In this document: piece by piece, positions 10,137 to 22,100 of the stretch | Numbering within the stretch: the first letter of the stretch is position 1 | How the letters are laid out: every line of letters starts with the position of its first letter | Source: Caprella mutica | Lineage: Eukaryota > Arthropoda > Malacostraca > Amphipoda > Caprellidae | Assembly: GCA_947561585.1 (NCBI GenBank) | Contig: CANNZV010000259.1 | Span: forward strand, 283,349 to 347,348 | Length of the DNA stretch: 64,000 nucleotides | Direction: 5' to 3' | Position numbers and translations under genes: made by a program | Notes under the pieces: generated by a model | Database searches by the model: none | What the model was told of the DNA's origin: nothing | Seen by the model: only the letters and a program-made list of their open reading frames with translations

Positions 10137-13100
10137 CTGTTGGAAAGAAATAGTTATAATTAGGGATGGGACGAAGTATCGGTATCGGTATCGGCATTTT
10201 TGGGGAGTATCGGCAATGGTATCGGTATCGGCATATATTGAAAAGTATCGGCATATATTGAAAAGTATCGGCCTATACTTAGCCGATACTTGTATGATTA
10301 TTTAAATTTTATTCATTTCATAAATTTTCTTTTTTTATTAAATTTCTATTATTTTATAGCCATAAATGAAATAAATAATTAAATAAAAATCATTATAAGT
10401 ACCAATCCAATAATTGACCAACTACCTACTAGAGTTCTAAGTATTATTTTTATTTATTTATTATGACATGCATGAAATTATTAATAAATAATTTAAAGTA
10501 TATACGAAATCTACCAATAGGTTTTTGAGTCCGACTATAAATTCAAAATAAGAATTATTCAGCTAATGTTGACCATTTTTGCACCTATTTATTACAAGTA
10601 CCACAGGATGATAACACACATCAGAAAAGTTATCTATTTAATACAAATGTTTTTCAATTAATGTGAAATATGTAAATCACTTCATGTTATACTACATTGA
10701 AAGAGCATTACTGTGTTAGTTTTCAGTTAGAACTTTATTAAACTTACAAGAATAATTTATACTGTATAACTCCTTAAGTATCAAAGAGTTTTATAAATAT
10801 AAACTTTAAAAAACTGCAAGTATCGGTATCGGCAAGAATCGGCATTTTCTTTAAAGTATCGGTATCGGCAGGTATCGGTATCGGCACTTGTTGAGAAGTA
10901 TCGGTATCGGCAAGTATCGATATCGGTTGATTTTGTAAAGTATCGGTATCGGCAAGTATCGGTATCGGCGAAAATTTTGGTATCGTCCTATCCCTAGTTA
11001 TAATAAGTATGTATTTGCAATAAAAATATTGTATAATCAGTAAGAGAATAATCGGACAAATTGTAAGTTATCCCTGAAACGAACAACGGGTCTGAGAGGC
11101 CCAGCCCCTTTCGAAATTTTAATGCATAATTTAAAAACTAATAGACAATTGAGAAGCTCAAACTCCGTGACTTTTATTGTCAACATTTCATTAATTGTAT
11201 ATTATTTTTTGATCAGGTGGGCATCTGGAGCCTGGGTGAAGTACAATTACTGTTGCGTCACACTAGTAACATCACTTATAGGATTAATAGCTATTTTTTA
11301 GTGTGAATTAAAATATGACGCAGCAACGCATGTAAGATTTCCGCATGGTAACAGAATTTTATAAAACTAAAGTAAAACAAATTATATTGTATTATTTTCA
11401 TTGTTACCTTCGCAGAATGCGGGAAGGTCATATTTTACCCAGCATTTATTTATCTAATTATTATCTTGTTATTCGCTTAACTAAAAAAATGTGCAACTAA
11501 ATTGCCTGAAATTTGGTTCAACGATTGGTTCATGTCCAGTGACCTACTGGTAGAATTTTGGGAGCGACCCAGTCAAAGGTCAAGGTCATGATCATTTATA
11601 ACTTAAAAAGTTTTGAATCATATTGCATGAAACTCTGTGAGATGATTGGTCAATATACAGGAACCATTTTGTTAGATTTTGGAAGCGATCGGGTCAAAGG
11701 TCAAAGTCAATGCCATTTGAACTCAGTAACTCAAAAAGTATTCAATAAAATTGTCTGAAATTTGATGGCACAATTGGTCAATGTCTAGGAACCATCTTTT
11801 AGAATTTTGGAAGCGATCCGGTCAAAGGTCAAGGTCATTAGCAGTTTATTAAATTTTGGGAGAGAACGGGTCAAAGCGGCGGCGAAGGTATGCGCTCGAC
11901 CGAGAGCACATAATCTAGTTCCAAATAAATACATCTTAGAGACGTATTTTTTTGGCAACTGAAGTGAAGTATAGATCTACATTTCTTCTGGAACAAGTCT
12001 CTCAGGTACTATGTGCGTTCCAGGAGTAAAGATAATAAAAAATTATCGTTTATCTCTCCCATTCAGTAAATCTTTTCAAACTTAGTGCTCACACTTTCGT
12101 AGATCACCAAGAGTTGCCTGTGTCGTGCCAATAGCCATCCTGAAGCCAGAGAATTTGGCACAGAAAGTCGTGCACAATTCTAAATTCATCGTTACTGGTG
12201 ATGAAGAAATGTAGCCATGTCCTTCACTTCCGTTTATTAGTTTCGCATCACTTAGCTCTTTATCATCTGAAATGAAATTGAATGAAAATAGTTAAAACAA
12301 ATGCATACTCTAATTGAAAGCCATTATCATTATGGGTTTTAATTATATTGATAATGTAAAGTATAATCTGAAAACCCACAGATCTGAAAATGCAGCACCC
12401 TTCGCACCTAAGTGGCAATTTAATTCTCCTGAAGTATGCCCTTTAAATTTCTGTTTAAAACGTGGTTTTCTATTGCGCATAGAATAATTGTAAGGTGAAG
12501 ATATACATCATATGAATATACAAATTACTTTAATTTAATATTATTGTTTTATATTTTATTTAATTTGTCTCATTAAATATTGTTTTCATAATATTAAAAA
12601 TAATTGCAATGTTGACTAGATTAATTAAATATAATGCCCGTACACACTAGGTACTAAAAAGTGAATGATCCCGCAACACACACTAAAAACTGGCTGATTT
12701 AGTGCCAACTCGAGCAACTTTATGTGTCCAAGAGAGTATAGAGAGTTGGCATTCTTTTGAGTCTGATGCTGCAACTTTCAGTAGCAATCTGACAGCTCAT
12801 TGGGTATCATCACGATTTTCCTTGTCTGTGACTAATAAAAACGGTCTTTTATAATAAACATAGGAGGAAGAAAGCTCACAAAACTATTTAAATCTATTAT
12901 TAATTAATTTAAATAATGCAAATTAATAGGTAAAAAATAATTATATTATTGTTTTGCTGAATCAGTTTAATGAAAACAAGGCAGGATCCCTCAAATTAGG
13001 TACCTACTTACTACCTATTTTTCTACTTTTTACTCAAAGAAATGAAAAATATTACATCTCTCATTTTTGAAATTACAACGACATTCTCAGTTAAAAGTGC

Positions 13101-16100
13101 AGCATCTCTTGTTTCACAAAGGAAACCAGCTCTGAGATCCCCTCAGATCCATCAACATTTATGAGAGATAAAAGTTCACCATGGGCTTGTGAATCTTCTT
13201 TGGCAACATGCGAGAGAAGCATTGGCATCAAAATGCGCCAGAGTGCCTGTAAAGTTAGCTTAGGTGCACGCATTGCCTTGTTGTATGCTTTTCCAGCCAA
13301 AACCAACTCGACTGCGCCTGGTCCCAGAATACCACTTTCAAGCCAAAGCTCAGATAAACGAGATCCATCCAAGTTATGACCAATACATTTCTGAAAGTTC
13401 ATCGAAATGTGGAGACCACCAAGTCTAGGAATAAGTTTCTGTTGATATTCTGGATTCAACCATTTTAATTCCATAAGTTTACAATAAAGTGCTTGGCCCA
13501 CAGTTATCACTGTGTGCTCCTGACCATGGTGTGACGATATTGCCATGCATCTTCTGACAACTGTGTTCAACGTGTCCAGTTCGTGAGCAGGAGCTAGAAG
13601 AATGGCAGATATCCGACAGACGTATGTTCTGGGTCAACTGTTGACACTCCCTCATTAAAAACGGTCCAACTTTTCTTCTTGGTGGAGTTTTGTCTGGTCA
13701 AGAAGAAAGCCATGTCCATTGCTTGTGAGTCTAGCACAGATGCATTATTGTTTATCTTGGACGAATCAAACCAAAATGTGTCAGTCGGGTTTTTAAGGTC
13801 CTAAAGATTCACTGTTGGCAGGATTTAATTTTATGTGATGCAATTCTACTAAGATTGTTGGGACATCTAACTTGCTATTAGTTGAAGGCTTGAGCGAGGC
13901 AAGTGAAGTAGTGGAGGTCTGTCCTCGCTGCCATGTCGCCTTCTGGGTTGCATGGAATGTGTTTTTGCCATCAAGAGTCTCAACTAGTATGTCAATATTG
14001 TCAGCTGTGTAATGGATGAACTTGTTGGCTACGTTATTTGATGGTATAATTGCTCCAGTTTGCTGGTCCAGAGATTGCAATGTGCTTTCAGCTAATGAAG
14101 TATTGATTTGCAAAACCTGTTTATAGCTAATACAATGTCCTGCTTGGGATCCGGAAACTTGATCGAAAGCAATTGACCGAAAGCAATTTATCGAAAGCAA
14201 TTGATCGAATGGAAAATTGGTCGAATGGAAAATTGGTCGAATGGAAAATTGATCGAAAGGAAAATTGGTCGAAAGGAAAATTGGTCGAATGAAAATTGAT
14301 CGAAAGGGAAATTGATCGCACAACAATTGATCGACTGGAAAATTGATCGAATGGAAAATTGGTCGAATGGAAAATTGATCGAAAGGAAAATTGGTCGAAT
14401 GGAAAATTGATATAAAGGAAAATTGATTGCACATCAATTGATCGAATGGAAAATTGACCGAAACAAAATTGATCGAAAATGATATTGGATCCATTTACAC
14501 TAATTGACAATGATAACTGAAACCATGGATTACCAGAGAAACTTACTTGCAATATATTACAGCTAGTAGATCTTGTTATCATGATTTATATATAATAATA
14601 ATATTAATAACAAATGACATTTCTTCAATCAACTGCTTATCTATAACAGAACTATATGCTTTGAAATATATTATAATTTGAAGAACTTTAATCTTTCTTA
14701 GTTCTAGAATTTAGATAGTTCTAGATAACTTGTGAATTGAAAGTTAAATAATCAATTAATTTAGTATAGGTTTAACATCTGTTTCGGAACCAAAAGCCAT
14801 ATCACTGACGGTAAAAGGGAATTAAATACAAGAGATAGGAAGAAGCAGTCAGAAAGGAAAGTAGATTCATGAACAAAGTCACTTAACACCGTCGGTGACA
14901 ATGCTCATGGATCTGAAAAAGCTACTCTGTGAGTGCAGTCACTTACCAAGCAATGTAACAAAAAGGGACACTATAAGCACCGGTTACTGCACTTACAGAT
15001 GGAAGAAAAAAATGAAGCTGCAGGATCTATTCGATCAATTTTCCTTTCGATCAATTGTTGTGCGATCAATTTTCCTTTCGATCAATTTTCCATTCGATCA
15101 ATTTTCCATTCGATCAATTGCTTTCGATCAATTGCTTTCGGTCAATTGCTTTCGATCAATTTTCCTAGACCCGTCCTGCTTTGTGAAACAAATTCACTAG
15201 ATCTTTGGAACGTGTTGCTTGGTGCAATGTACAAGCTAGACCAACATGTTTTGGAGTCCACTTCGTTCCACCACTGGTGCCAAAAATGACATCCTGAGCA
15301 ACACTCAGTACTCTTGTTTGCATCTGGGTATCATTGCATCTGTGTTCGATTCTGCTAATACATCTTGGCCACCAAAAATAAGTCTCAAAAGCATATACAG
15401 GCTATCTGGAACACATGCGTTGACATCATCTTCCCTGACAGAAAAACCACGATGGCCACCTGAAGACATTATGACTCATTCTTGAACAGTGAGTGGCTCT
15501 TTCTTTTATACTGAATGAATATTAGAACTTTTGTTCTCATAAGATGTTTTAATTTATTGAGTTACAATCCAAATCTTTGATACAACTGTTAGATCAGGAG
15601 TTCCCTAACTTTTTTAAGCTCGTGGACCCCTTAAGCTTTTCATACTTTTTCGTGGACCCCATAAGATCAGATTAAACGTCAGAATCTTGCTTTACTATCA
15701 ACATCGTTCTTTTACCTTATTTATTCCTCCATTTTATCGCCTTCCAAATCCCTCTTCACACCACCGAAAACTCATCCTTCTCCTTGCCTTTCTCTTTCCT
15801 CTCCATCCTCACCATTCATTTATCTATATAATCACCTCTCAACTTCTCTTTCTCCCTTTCATTCCACACTATTTCTTCATTTGCATTCAGCACTTCACTC
15901 TTCCAAACCCTCTTCCCTATCAACAACGTCTCACGAGCTCTACCTAGTTCAGAAAACGATTCATTCGCCATCCTCTCAACTATTCTTATTTACTCGATAA
16001 TCTTCTCTTCTTAAAGTTATATTATATCTAATGAAAATCATACACCCACTCTTCTCCTTATTCATTCTTTGCTCACATCTCTCAGCTTCCCTCGTCAACA

Positions 16101-19100
16101 ACTCTACCATTTTCTCAGTACTATCTATTCAGCAGATCTTGCCATCATCAGCATAAAACAAAACAGGCACTCTCACACTTCTATTCTTATATCCGAATCC
16201 TCTCATATCCTTATCATCTTCTCAATTATCAATCCATCACAAACAACTTGGTCGATCCTGTACACTGTCGTTCCTAACACCACTTTTAACCTCACTTTGT
16301 CCCCTCGGATTATAATTATATACACTCAGAGAAATTCTGATGCACCCAGGTGTTTCGAGCTCACCCTATGGCTTTGTCTCCAAAGTGAGACACTTTTGTG
16401 CGTCAAACTATAGTTTGGATGCACTAAAGTGCGTCAGTTTTTTATTTTTTTATTCATTTAAATCCAGAAAAGTTACAAACTTATGGAAAATTAAAATATA
16501 AACATCAATCTAAATTAAAATATGATAAAAATACTAAACTAACTAAAAAACAAAAAGAATGATACAGTGGGTTAGCTTAAAATTAATTAATAAGTTTATT
16601 CCTACAGTATTCTTTACAAATAGTTTTAAATTAAAAATCTGTCATCGGGCATTTCAAATTATCGGGTATACTATTAAAAAGATTAATAGTTCTATATACA
16701 ATAAAATTTCTTTCTGCTTCAGTTCTAATATTGGGTAGGGGAGAACGGGGTGAGTTCGTACATTTTTCTTTTCAAGGCTTATAGAATCTTAACTAATCGG
16801 GATACAAGTTTGTTCTCGAATCTATAGGTATTAAACTACTTATAGCTACTAACTAGATTAGTTAAAACCTTATAGTTCTCTCTTAATATCGATTTTATTG
16901 AGATACGAACTCACCCGGAAGTGCGGGTGAGTTCGTACAAGCAGAGTATCACCCAGTACAGTACTAAAAATAGGAGAAAAAGGAGAATTCAGTAAGAATT
17001 TCATTTAATGAAAATATTACAAACTCTTGAATTGATGAAATAACAAAAAAAAGGCTTCATCAGCGATGTCTTCCGAACTAGATTATAGAGCGGTAATTCC
17101 AATCATTAGCCTACGCTTTGCCACTGGTTAATTTGAATTTTTCTTTCTTCAAATTTGATTAACTTTTTTTCTATGGTTTTGACCTAGATCATTGACCTTC
17201 TTGGTTATCTTCCTCTGCTGTTGCTCTTTCTAAGAAGAGCCTTTGGGAATGTCCTAATGTTTTCAAAAGATATTCCTAAAAATGAAACTTTCAATCTAGA
17301 GGGGCCTGGTTGTGGCTTGGAGGATGAAGTAGGAGCATGCTCGATGATTGGTGAAGCAGGAGCAGGCTCGGTATGGTGAAGTAGGAGAAGGGTCGGTATG
17401 GTGAAGTAGGAGAAGGCTCGGTGGATGGTGAAGCAGTAGCAGGCTCGATGGATGGTGAAGTAAGAGAAGGCTCGGTGGATGGTGAAGCAAGAGCAGACTC
17501 GGTATGGTGAAGTAGGAGGAGGCTTGGTGGATGGTGAAGCAAGAGCAGGCTCAGTGGATGGTGAAGTAGGAGCTCGGTGGATGTCAAAGCAGGCTCGGTG
17601 GATGGTGAAGTAGGAGCAGGCTCTGTGGATGGCGCATTTTCTACTTGTTTGTGCTCATAATGATTTGAACTATTCTCAGCATATTCTGGAATAGCACCGT
17701 CCTTTAATACTTCGCTGGTGAAAACTTTCTTTTCTAATTTATGCTCATTAAATTCTGAACCATTTCTGGATCGCTTTGTGGCAACTTACAGCTCCATCGG
17801 AGGAACTTTATACAATTTTGCAGCTTTACGAACTGATGTTTCATTTTTCCAGGAAGAATACTGTTCCGTTCTTTTACGTGTATACACTCTAGGCATATAT
17901 GAATAAATAATTCGTACATAATGGGGTGAAACCGTACAGTGGAGAATGTGTCCGTACATATTTGTACGATGACACCCCACACCGCAATTAATTTTCAAAA
18001 TGGAATACATCGGACATTAATGAGTTTCAACTAAATGTTAACGTTTACATACGTAAAGAATATCCTAGTGAATACTAGTATTCCATATAAGGTTTTTAGA
18101 TAGTAAATTGTAATTACCATGGCTTAGCTCAAGTAGTGAGAAAAAAACAATTTAGTGCTAAAAATATATGATCTCTCACCGAGGGAACATACTACACCGT
18201 CACGCGATGAAATTTGTTTCAAACTGATTGTTTTTATAATGTATAGGATCACTCAAATTTCAACGGGTTAGAATATAACAGGTGCTGAGTTATGGCCCTG
18301 TACGGATTAACCCACTGTACGAACTCCCCCGGTTCTCCCCTACATTAAAATGGGTAAATCTGGTTTGATAAGAGTGAGTAGGAATATATTCTCTAAAATA
18401 GGTGTTAAAAATGTCAGTATTAGAAAATAGGGCATTGCCATATTTCTGACCTCAAACTAATTTCAGTTAGCTCTATTGCGTTAAAATCATGGGGAGTTGA
18501 TAAATTAAAAGGGATATTGTGACTAGAAATTTTGCTTGACAGAGTTTGGGCTATTGAGCTAAAATGATTGTTAAAATGGTCGCAGAGTTCTTTTCCTGAT
18601 AAAATTCTATCTAAATGTTTCACTTTAAAATCTGTTTGTTTTCTTTTGCGATTTAAAATATTGTTGATAAAATTCCAGGTTTCTTTAGGACTTTCAGATT
18701 TTAGCAGTTCAGTTTGATAAAAAAGATTCTTGGATTTTTTTTCAATGTAAGTCAGTTTATTTCTAAAATATGTATAAGAACGTTTTAAAGTCAATCCTAG
18801 TCTTGATAATTTCAAGGGTCATCCAACCAGATTTTTTAGAATTTCGGTAACCAGTTCTTATAGGATAACAGAAATATAAAAATATAATATAATTTGTCAC
18901 AAAAGTCATTAGCTAAATATTAGGATCGTTACTGTCATTAATAAATTGCATTGTATGATTTGATCTTTAAAATTATTCCTGTTAGATTCGGATTTAAAAT
19001 TCCTATAAGTAAAATTCTGCTTAGTTTGTTTGATTGCAGTTTTAAAATGGAACACATTAGGCCTATGGTCAGAGATGTCGCATTCGACAACAGCAGACTG

Positions 19101-22100
19101 TAAATTGTTATGAGGACTGTAAAAAAAATTGTTATCGATGATGTACTTTAGTGTTTCAGTTATAAATATGTTAAAATGATGAAAAAAATGAGGAATGAAT
19201 ATTTTTCTCTTCAATTTAACAAAATTTTAGCTAAGACACTTTATTGCATCCAAACTACAGTTTGATCCACAAAAGTGTCTCGCTTTAGAGACAAAGCCAT
19301 AAAGTGAACTCGAAAAACCTGGGTGCATCAGTTGGAGTTGTTAATTTTTCTCAGTGCAATACCTAAATCCCTCATTCAAAGTCTGCCTATCCACACTAGC
19401 AACCGCCTTATAAAAATCTATTGCAATAATCACATGATTTTTTTTTCATTCCATAGCCTTCCTCCACTCAACTCCACAACTATAATAAACAAATTCTCTT
19501 CCATTCTCCTCCTCCTGTGAATCCAACTTGCAAACACCCCACATTCACATCATGAAATCTCTGTCCATCATTCTATCTTTCATCATACCCATAAGCACCT
19601 TGTATTCCTCATTTTTAAGGACATGGTTCGATGCTGAGACGCTATTCATCACTTATCACACCACTATCCAACACCTCATTGAACATTGTCATCATCCACT
19701 TCATATACACTTAACCCCCGGGCCCCAAAGCTTTAAAAATTCCTCCTTTCGTTTATCTGGACATTGCTGTTTCCTGCATTTAGTTTCCTTCTGTCTTTTG
19801 ATTTTACATCCTTCGCTTCAAATCTTACTTCTTCCATTCAGGCATCCACTCTTCCGCCACTCTCAGACTCAATACCCTTGGCTTCTCTCCCTCTCTCTCT
19901 ATCTCTCTCTCTCTAACCTGTTGAATCCACTCCATATAATGTATTCCTTCTCTTGTTTTATTCAATCCTCTATCAAATTTGTCAATAATTGCCATATTTT
20001 CATTCTATTCCTGTTACTCTTCACTTCGAAGATATTTATACTTCAAATTTTGTTTTCTCTTTCCTTACCAATTCCTTAATTAACTGTTCCTGCTCATTCC
20101 TAACCAATCTATATTTCCTATTGAAATATCTCCTATATTTAATTTATCTTTAATCGACCGACTCATTCATCTATTTTAGTTCTATCACTTTTTTTTTTAT
20201 AATTCTACTTTTATATATTTTTCTCATGTGTTCATCTTCAATTTATTTTACAATGATCTCAAACTCATTCATTCTCCCATTCACTTCCTCTATTGAAGCA
20301 TTTCCATTCAATACACAAAAATTATTCACAATTTCCTCATCATTCACTTTATAATACTCTTTCATTCCTCATTTGCTACCATTGTCTCAACTTCTATATT
20401 CTTTGCTAGTCAGTAGTCGGACTCTGGGTTGCCGAAATATTTTTCTTGATAGTACCGAATCGTTTAAAGAAATATGAATAATTCATCGGTGGACCCCCCT
20501 CCTTCTCCTATGGACCCCCAAAACTCAATTTTTGTTCGTGGACCCCTATAAGTTTTGTGGACTTCTAGGTGCCCGAGTGGACCCTGGTTGGAAACCTATG
20601 TATTTAGATTGTGATTCAATGAGTGAAATATGGTAAAAATACACTATTTTATTCTACAAGATATGAAAATGGGTGCACCGACAATTGGGCCCGCCGACAT
20701 TTGGGCCTCACGACAATTAGGCCCTCAGGTAATTGGACCCCAAGACAATTGGGCCCCAAAACAATTAAGCCCAGAAATTTTTTGGCAGAAGACACAATAA
20801 AGAAGTGTTACTTTGTTATTACTAGGGTAATGACAATATTATTGTTATTATAGTAATTATTAATATATTTATAATTTTTTATTTCGATTGATTTACCCTT
20901 TAAATCACATTTGGATACTAATCTCATGTTTTGGTGTAATGAAAATCTTTGAAGTATTTAAATAAGTCGTCATGTGAATCATGTCATGTGGATCCAATGT
21001 GAAGTGTACATCGTCTGACAAAGTTGTCACAGTAATATTTAGTTAATAAAATGGGTAAATTTAAAAGATTTTGGTTAATTATAGTAGTTTAAAAGAATAA
21101 TAGTATTCATTCATGAAAAGAATATATTTTATTACAAAATGTATTTTTTTATAAGGATAATATTTTTTTCTTATTAGGATTATTCATTATTTTAATTATG
21201 CTCAAAACTATATTTTTATGCTAAACACATATTGTCACATTCCTAGTTATTACATTAGCAATGATCTTCAATTAAATTTATACAGAAAACTCTGAAAAAA
21301 TGGGCAAATAATATAATTGTCTTGGGGGACCAATTGTTGGTCCACGAGTTAGTAATATAACAAGAACTTACATTTAACGAAAGTTTTAGATCCTTCCATG
21401 TATTCCGTTTCAGCCCATCCTCTCATGTAATCAGAGCCCATTTCTAAGGGATCCCGCCCCTTCTCTCTGAAGAGACATGAATCATCGGGTGTAACGGAGA
21501 AAGCGTAACACGTGGGTTCGGACAAGCAGGAACAGCGGCCTGCGTACACAATAATAAAAATATCCTTCTCAAATATAAATAAAGTATTTTGACAATGCAA
21601 TCAGCCATACTTACACGGGATAACTGAGTTGTTCGCCGTGTGTCTGGTTGGGATTTCCAAGTCGGAGATAACTGATCGATCGTTCAAAATCAAGAATTTT
21701 ATCAACCCTCTATTATTGGTGATGAAATTAATCTTGTGGTCTCCGATAATTGAATCGATCACTTGAATTAGAAGAACAACTGAGAGAGGAATGAAAATTG
21801 GATTATGTTAATTTAAAAATACATTTCAATTCATGGTTTCAATTGAATTAATTAAAATACAATTTTTTCCTTATATCTACTAACTGAAATAAATCAAAGT
21901 AATAGAAAAGTACAGGCATCCATCCGCTTTAGTTACCAAATCACAACTCAGTTTCCAAACGGTAACTAAAGCGAATAAAAGTAACAAGAAATTTAAAACT
22001 GTCACTTCTTGATTTATACCTCATTTTCTATGAGTTATAGAAAAAAATTATTATTAGAGTAAAACGTATATAAGCATATTATTAATAATATACAGACTTT

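Larger units (their letters stand above)
16738..18340 (-). mobile_element. Pogo-like element 1 (GGGGAGAAC ends, TA duplication)
   Basis: The ends are GGGGAGAACGGGGTGAGTTC and, reversed, GGGGAGAACCGGGGGAGTTC, flanked by TA on both sides (16736-16737, 18341-18342). A Psq-type helix-turn-helix start is retained at 17786-17896 and a GC-richer minisatellite at 17330-17640. Catalytic parts are not recognisable. It shares its ends with the element at 25607-26960. Confidence 0.82.
16440..19215 (-). pseudogene. LINE relic, internally deleted, split by a pogo-like element
   Basis: Upper part 18341-19215 codes for the end of the endonuclease (CDISDHRPNVFHF), the basic linker (KETWNFINNILNRKRKQ) and the start of the RT leader (LCDHFNNHFSSIA). 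The lower part gives YFREYIPTHSYQTRFTHFN, and across the inserted element it runs on at 16736 as PNIRTEAERNF, then NLFNSIPDN, typical of the C-terminal end of LINE ORF2. The RT core is deleted near 18420. A second frame break lies near 18830-18910. Confidence 0.75.
16323..19356. mobile_element. TIR element inserted in the outer LINE
   Basis: About 100-bp inverted ends: the left begins CACTCAGAGAAATTCTGATG, the right (reversed) CACTGAGAAAAATTAAC; both continue through GATGCACCCAGG, TATGGCTTTGTCTC and GAGACACTTTTGTG. Copy 2 of the outer LINE lacks this insertion (about 40360-40445). It contains another LINE fragment, itself split by a pogo-like element. The superfamily is not clear from the ends. 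Confidence 0.75.
15593..20605 (-). mobile_element. Outer LINE-like relic with YADD motif, copy 1 (interrupted)
   Basis: Outer parts 15593-16322 and 19357-20605 match 39636-42690 and its flanks. On the minus strand, near 16200-16080, the text reads VPVLFYADDGKI, then STEKMVELLTREAERC, the catalytic motif and following helix of a LINE reverse transcriptase; further down is LLIGKRVWKSEVLN. Both outer ends carry 'gtggacccc' words in inverted orientation (GTTCCCTAACTTTTT and, reversed, GGTTTCCAACCAGGG), so the LINE may sit within a hAT-like shell. Stops and shifts are frequent. The same flanks in copy 2 indicate insertion before the duplication. Confidence 0.6.

Noticed and set aside
13793..14582. 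Phe/Ser/Ile-rich frames (SINFPFDQFS repeats) and the plus-strand ones at 14895-15289
   Set aside because: These are the word arrays of the element at 14146-15173 read as protein; only the part below 14145 belongs to the DUF6589-like relic.
15687..16413. Plus-strand Ser/Leu-rich frames here and at 19528-20079, 39895-40257 and 40600-40914
   Set aside because: They are antisense to a minus-strand LINE with an RT motif; the pyrimidine-rich strand stays open by composition.
17291..17587. Ser/Pro/Thr-rich frame that could look like a mucin-type linker
   Set aside because: It is the minisatellite inside a pogo-like element.
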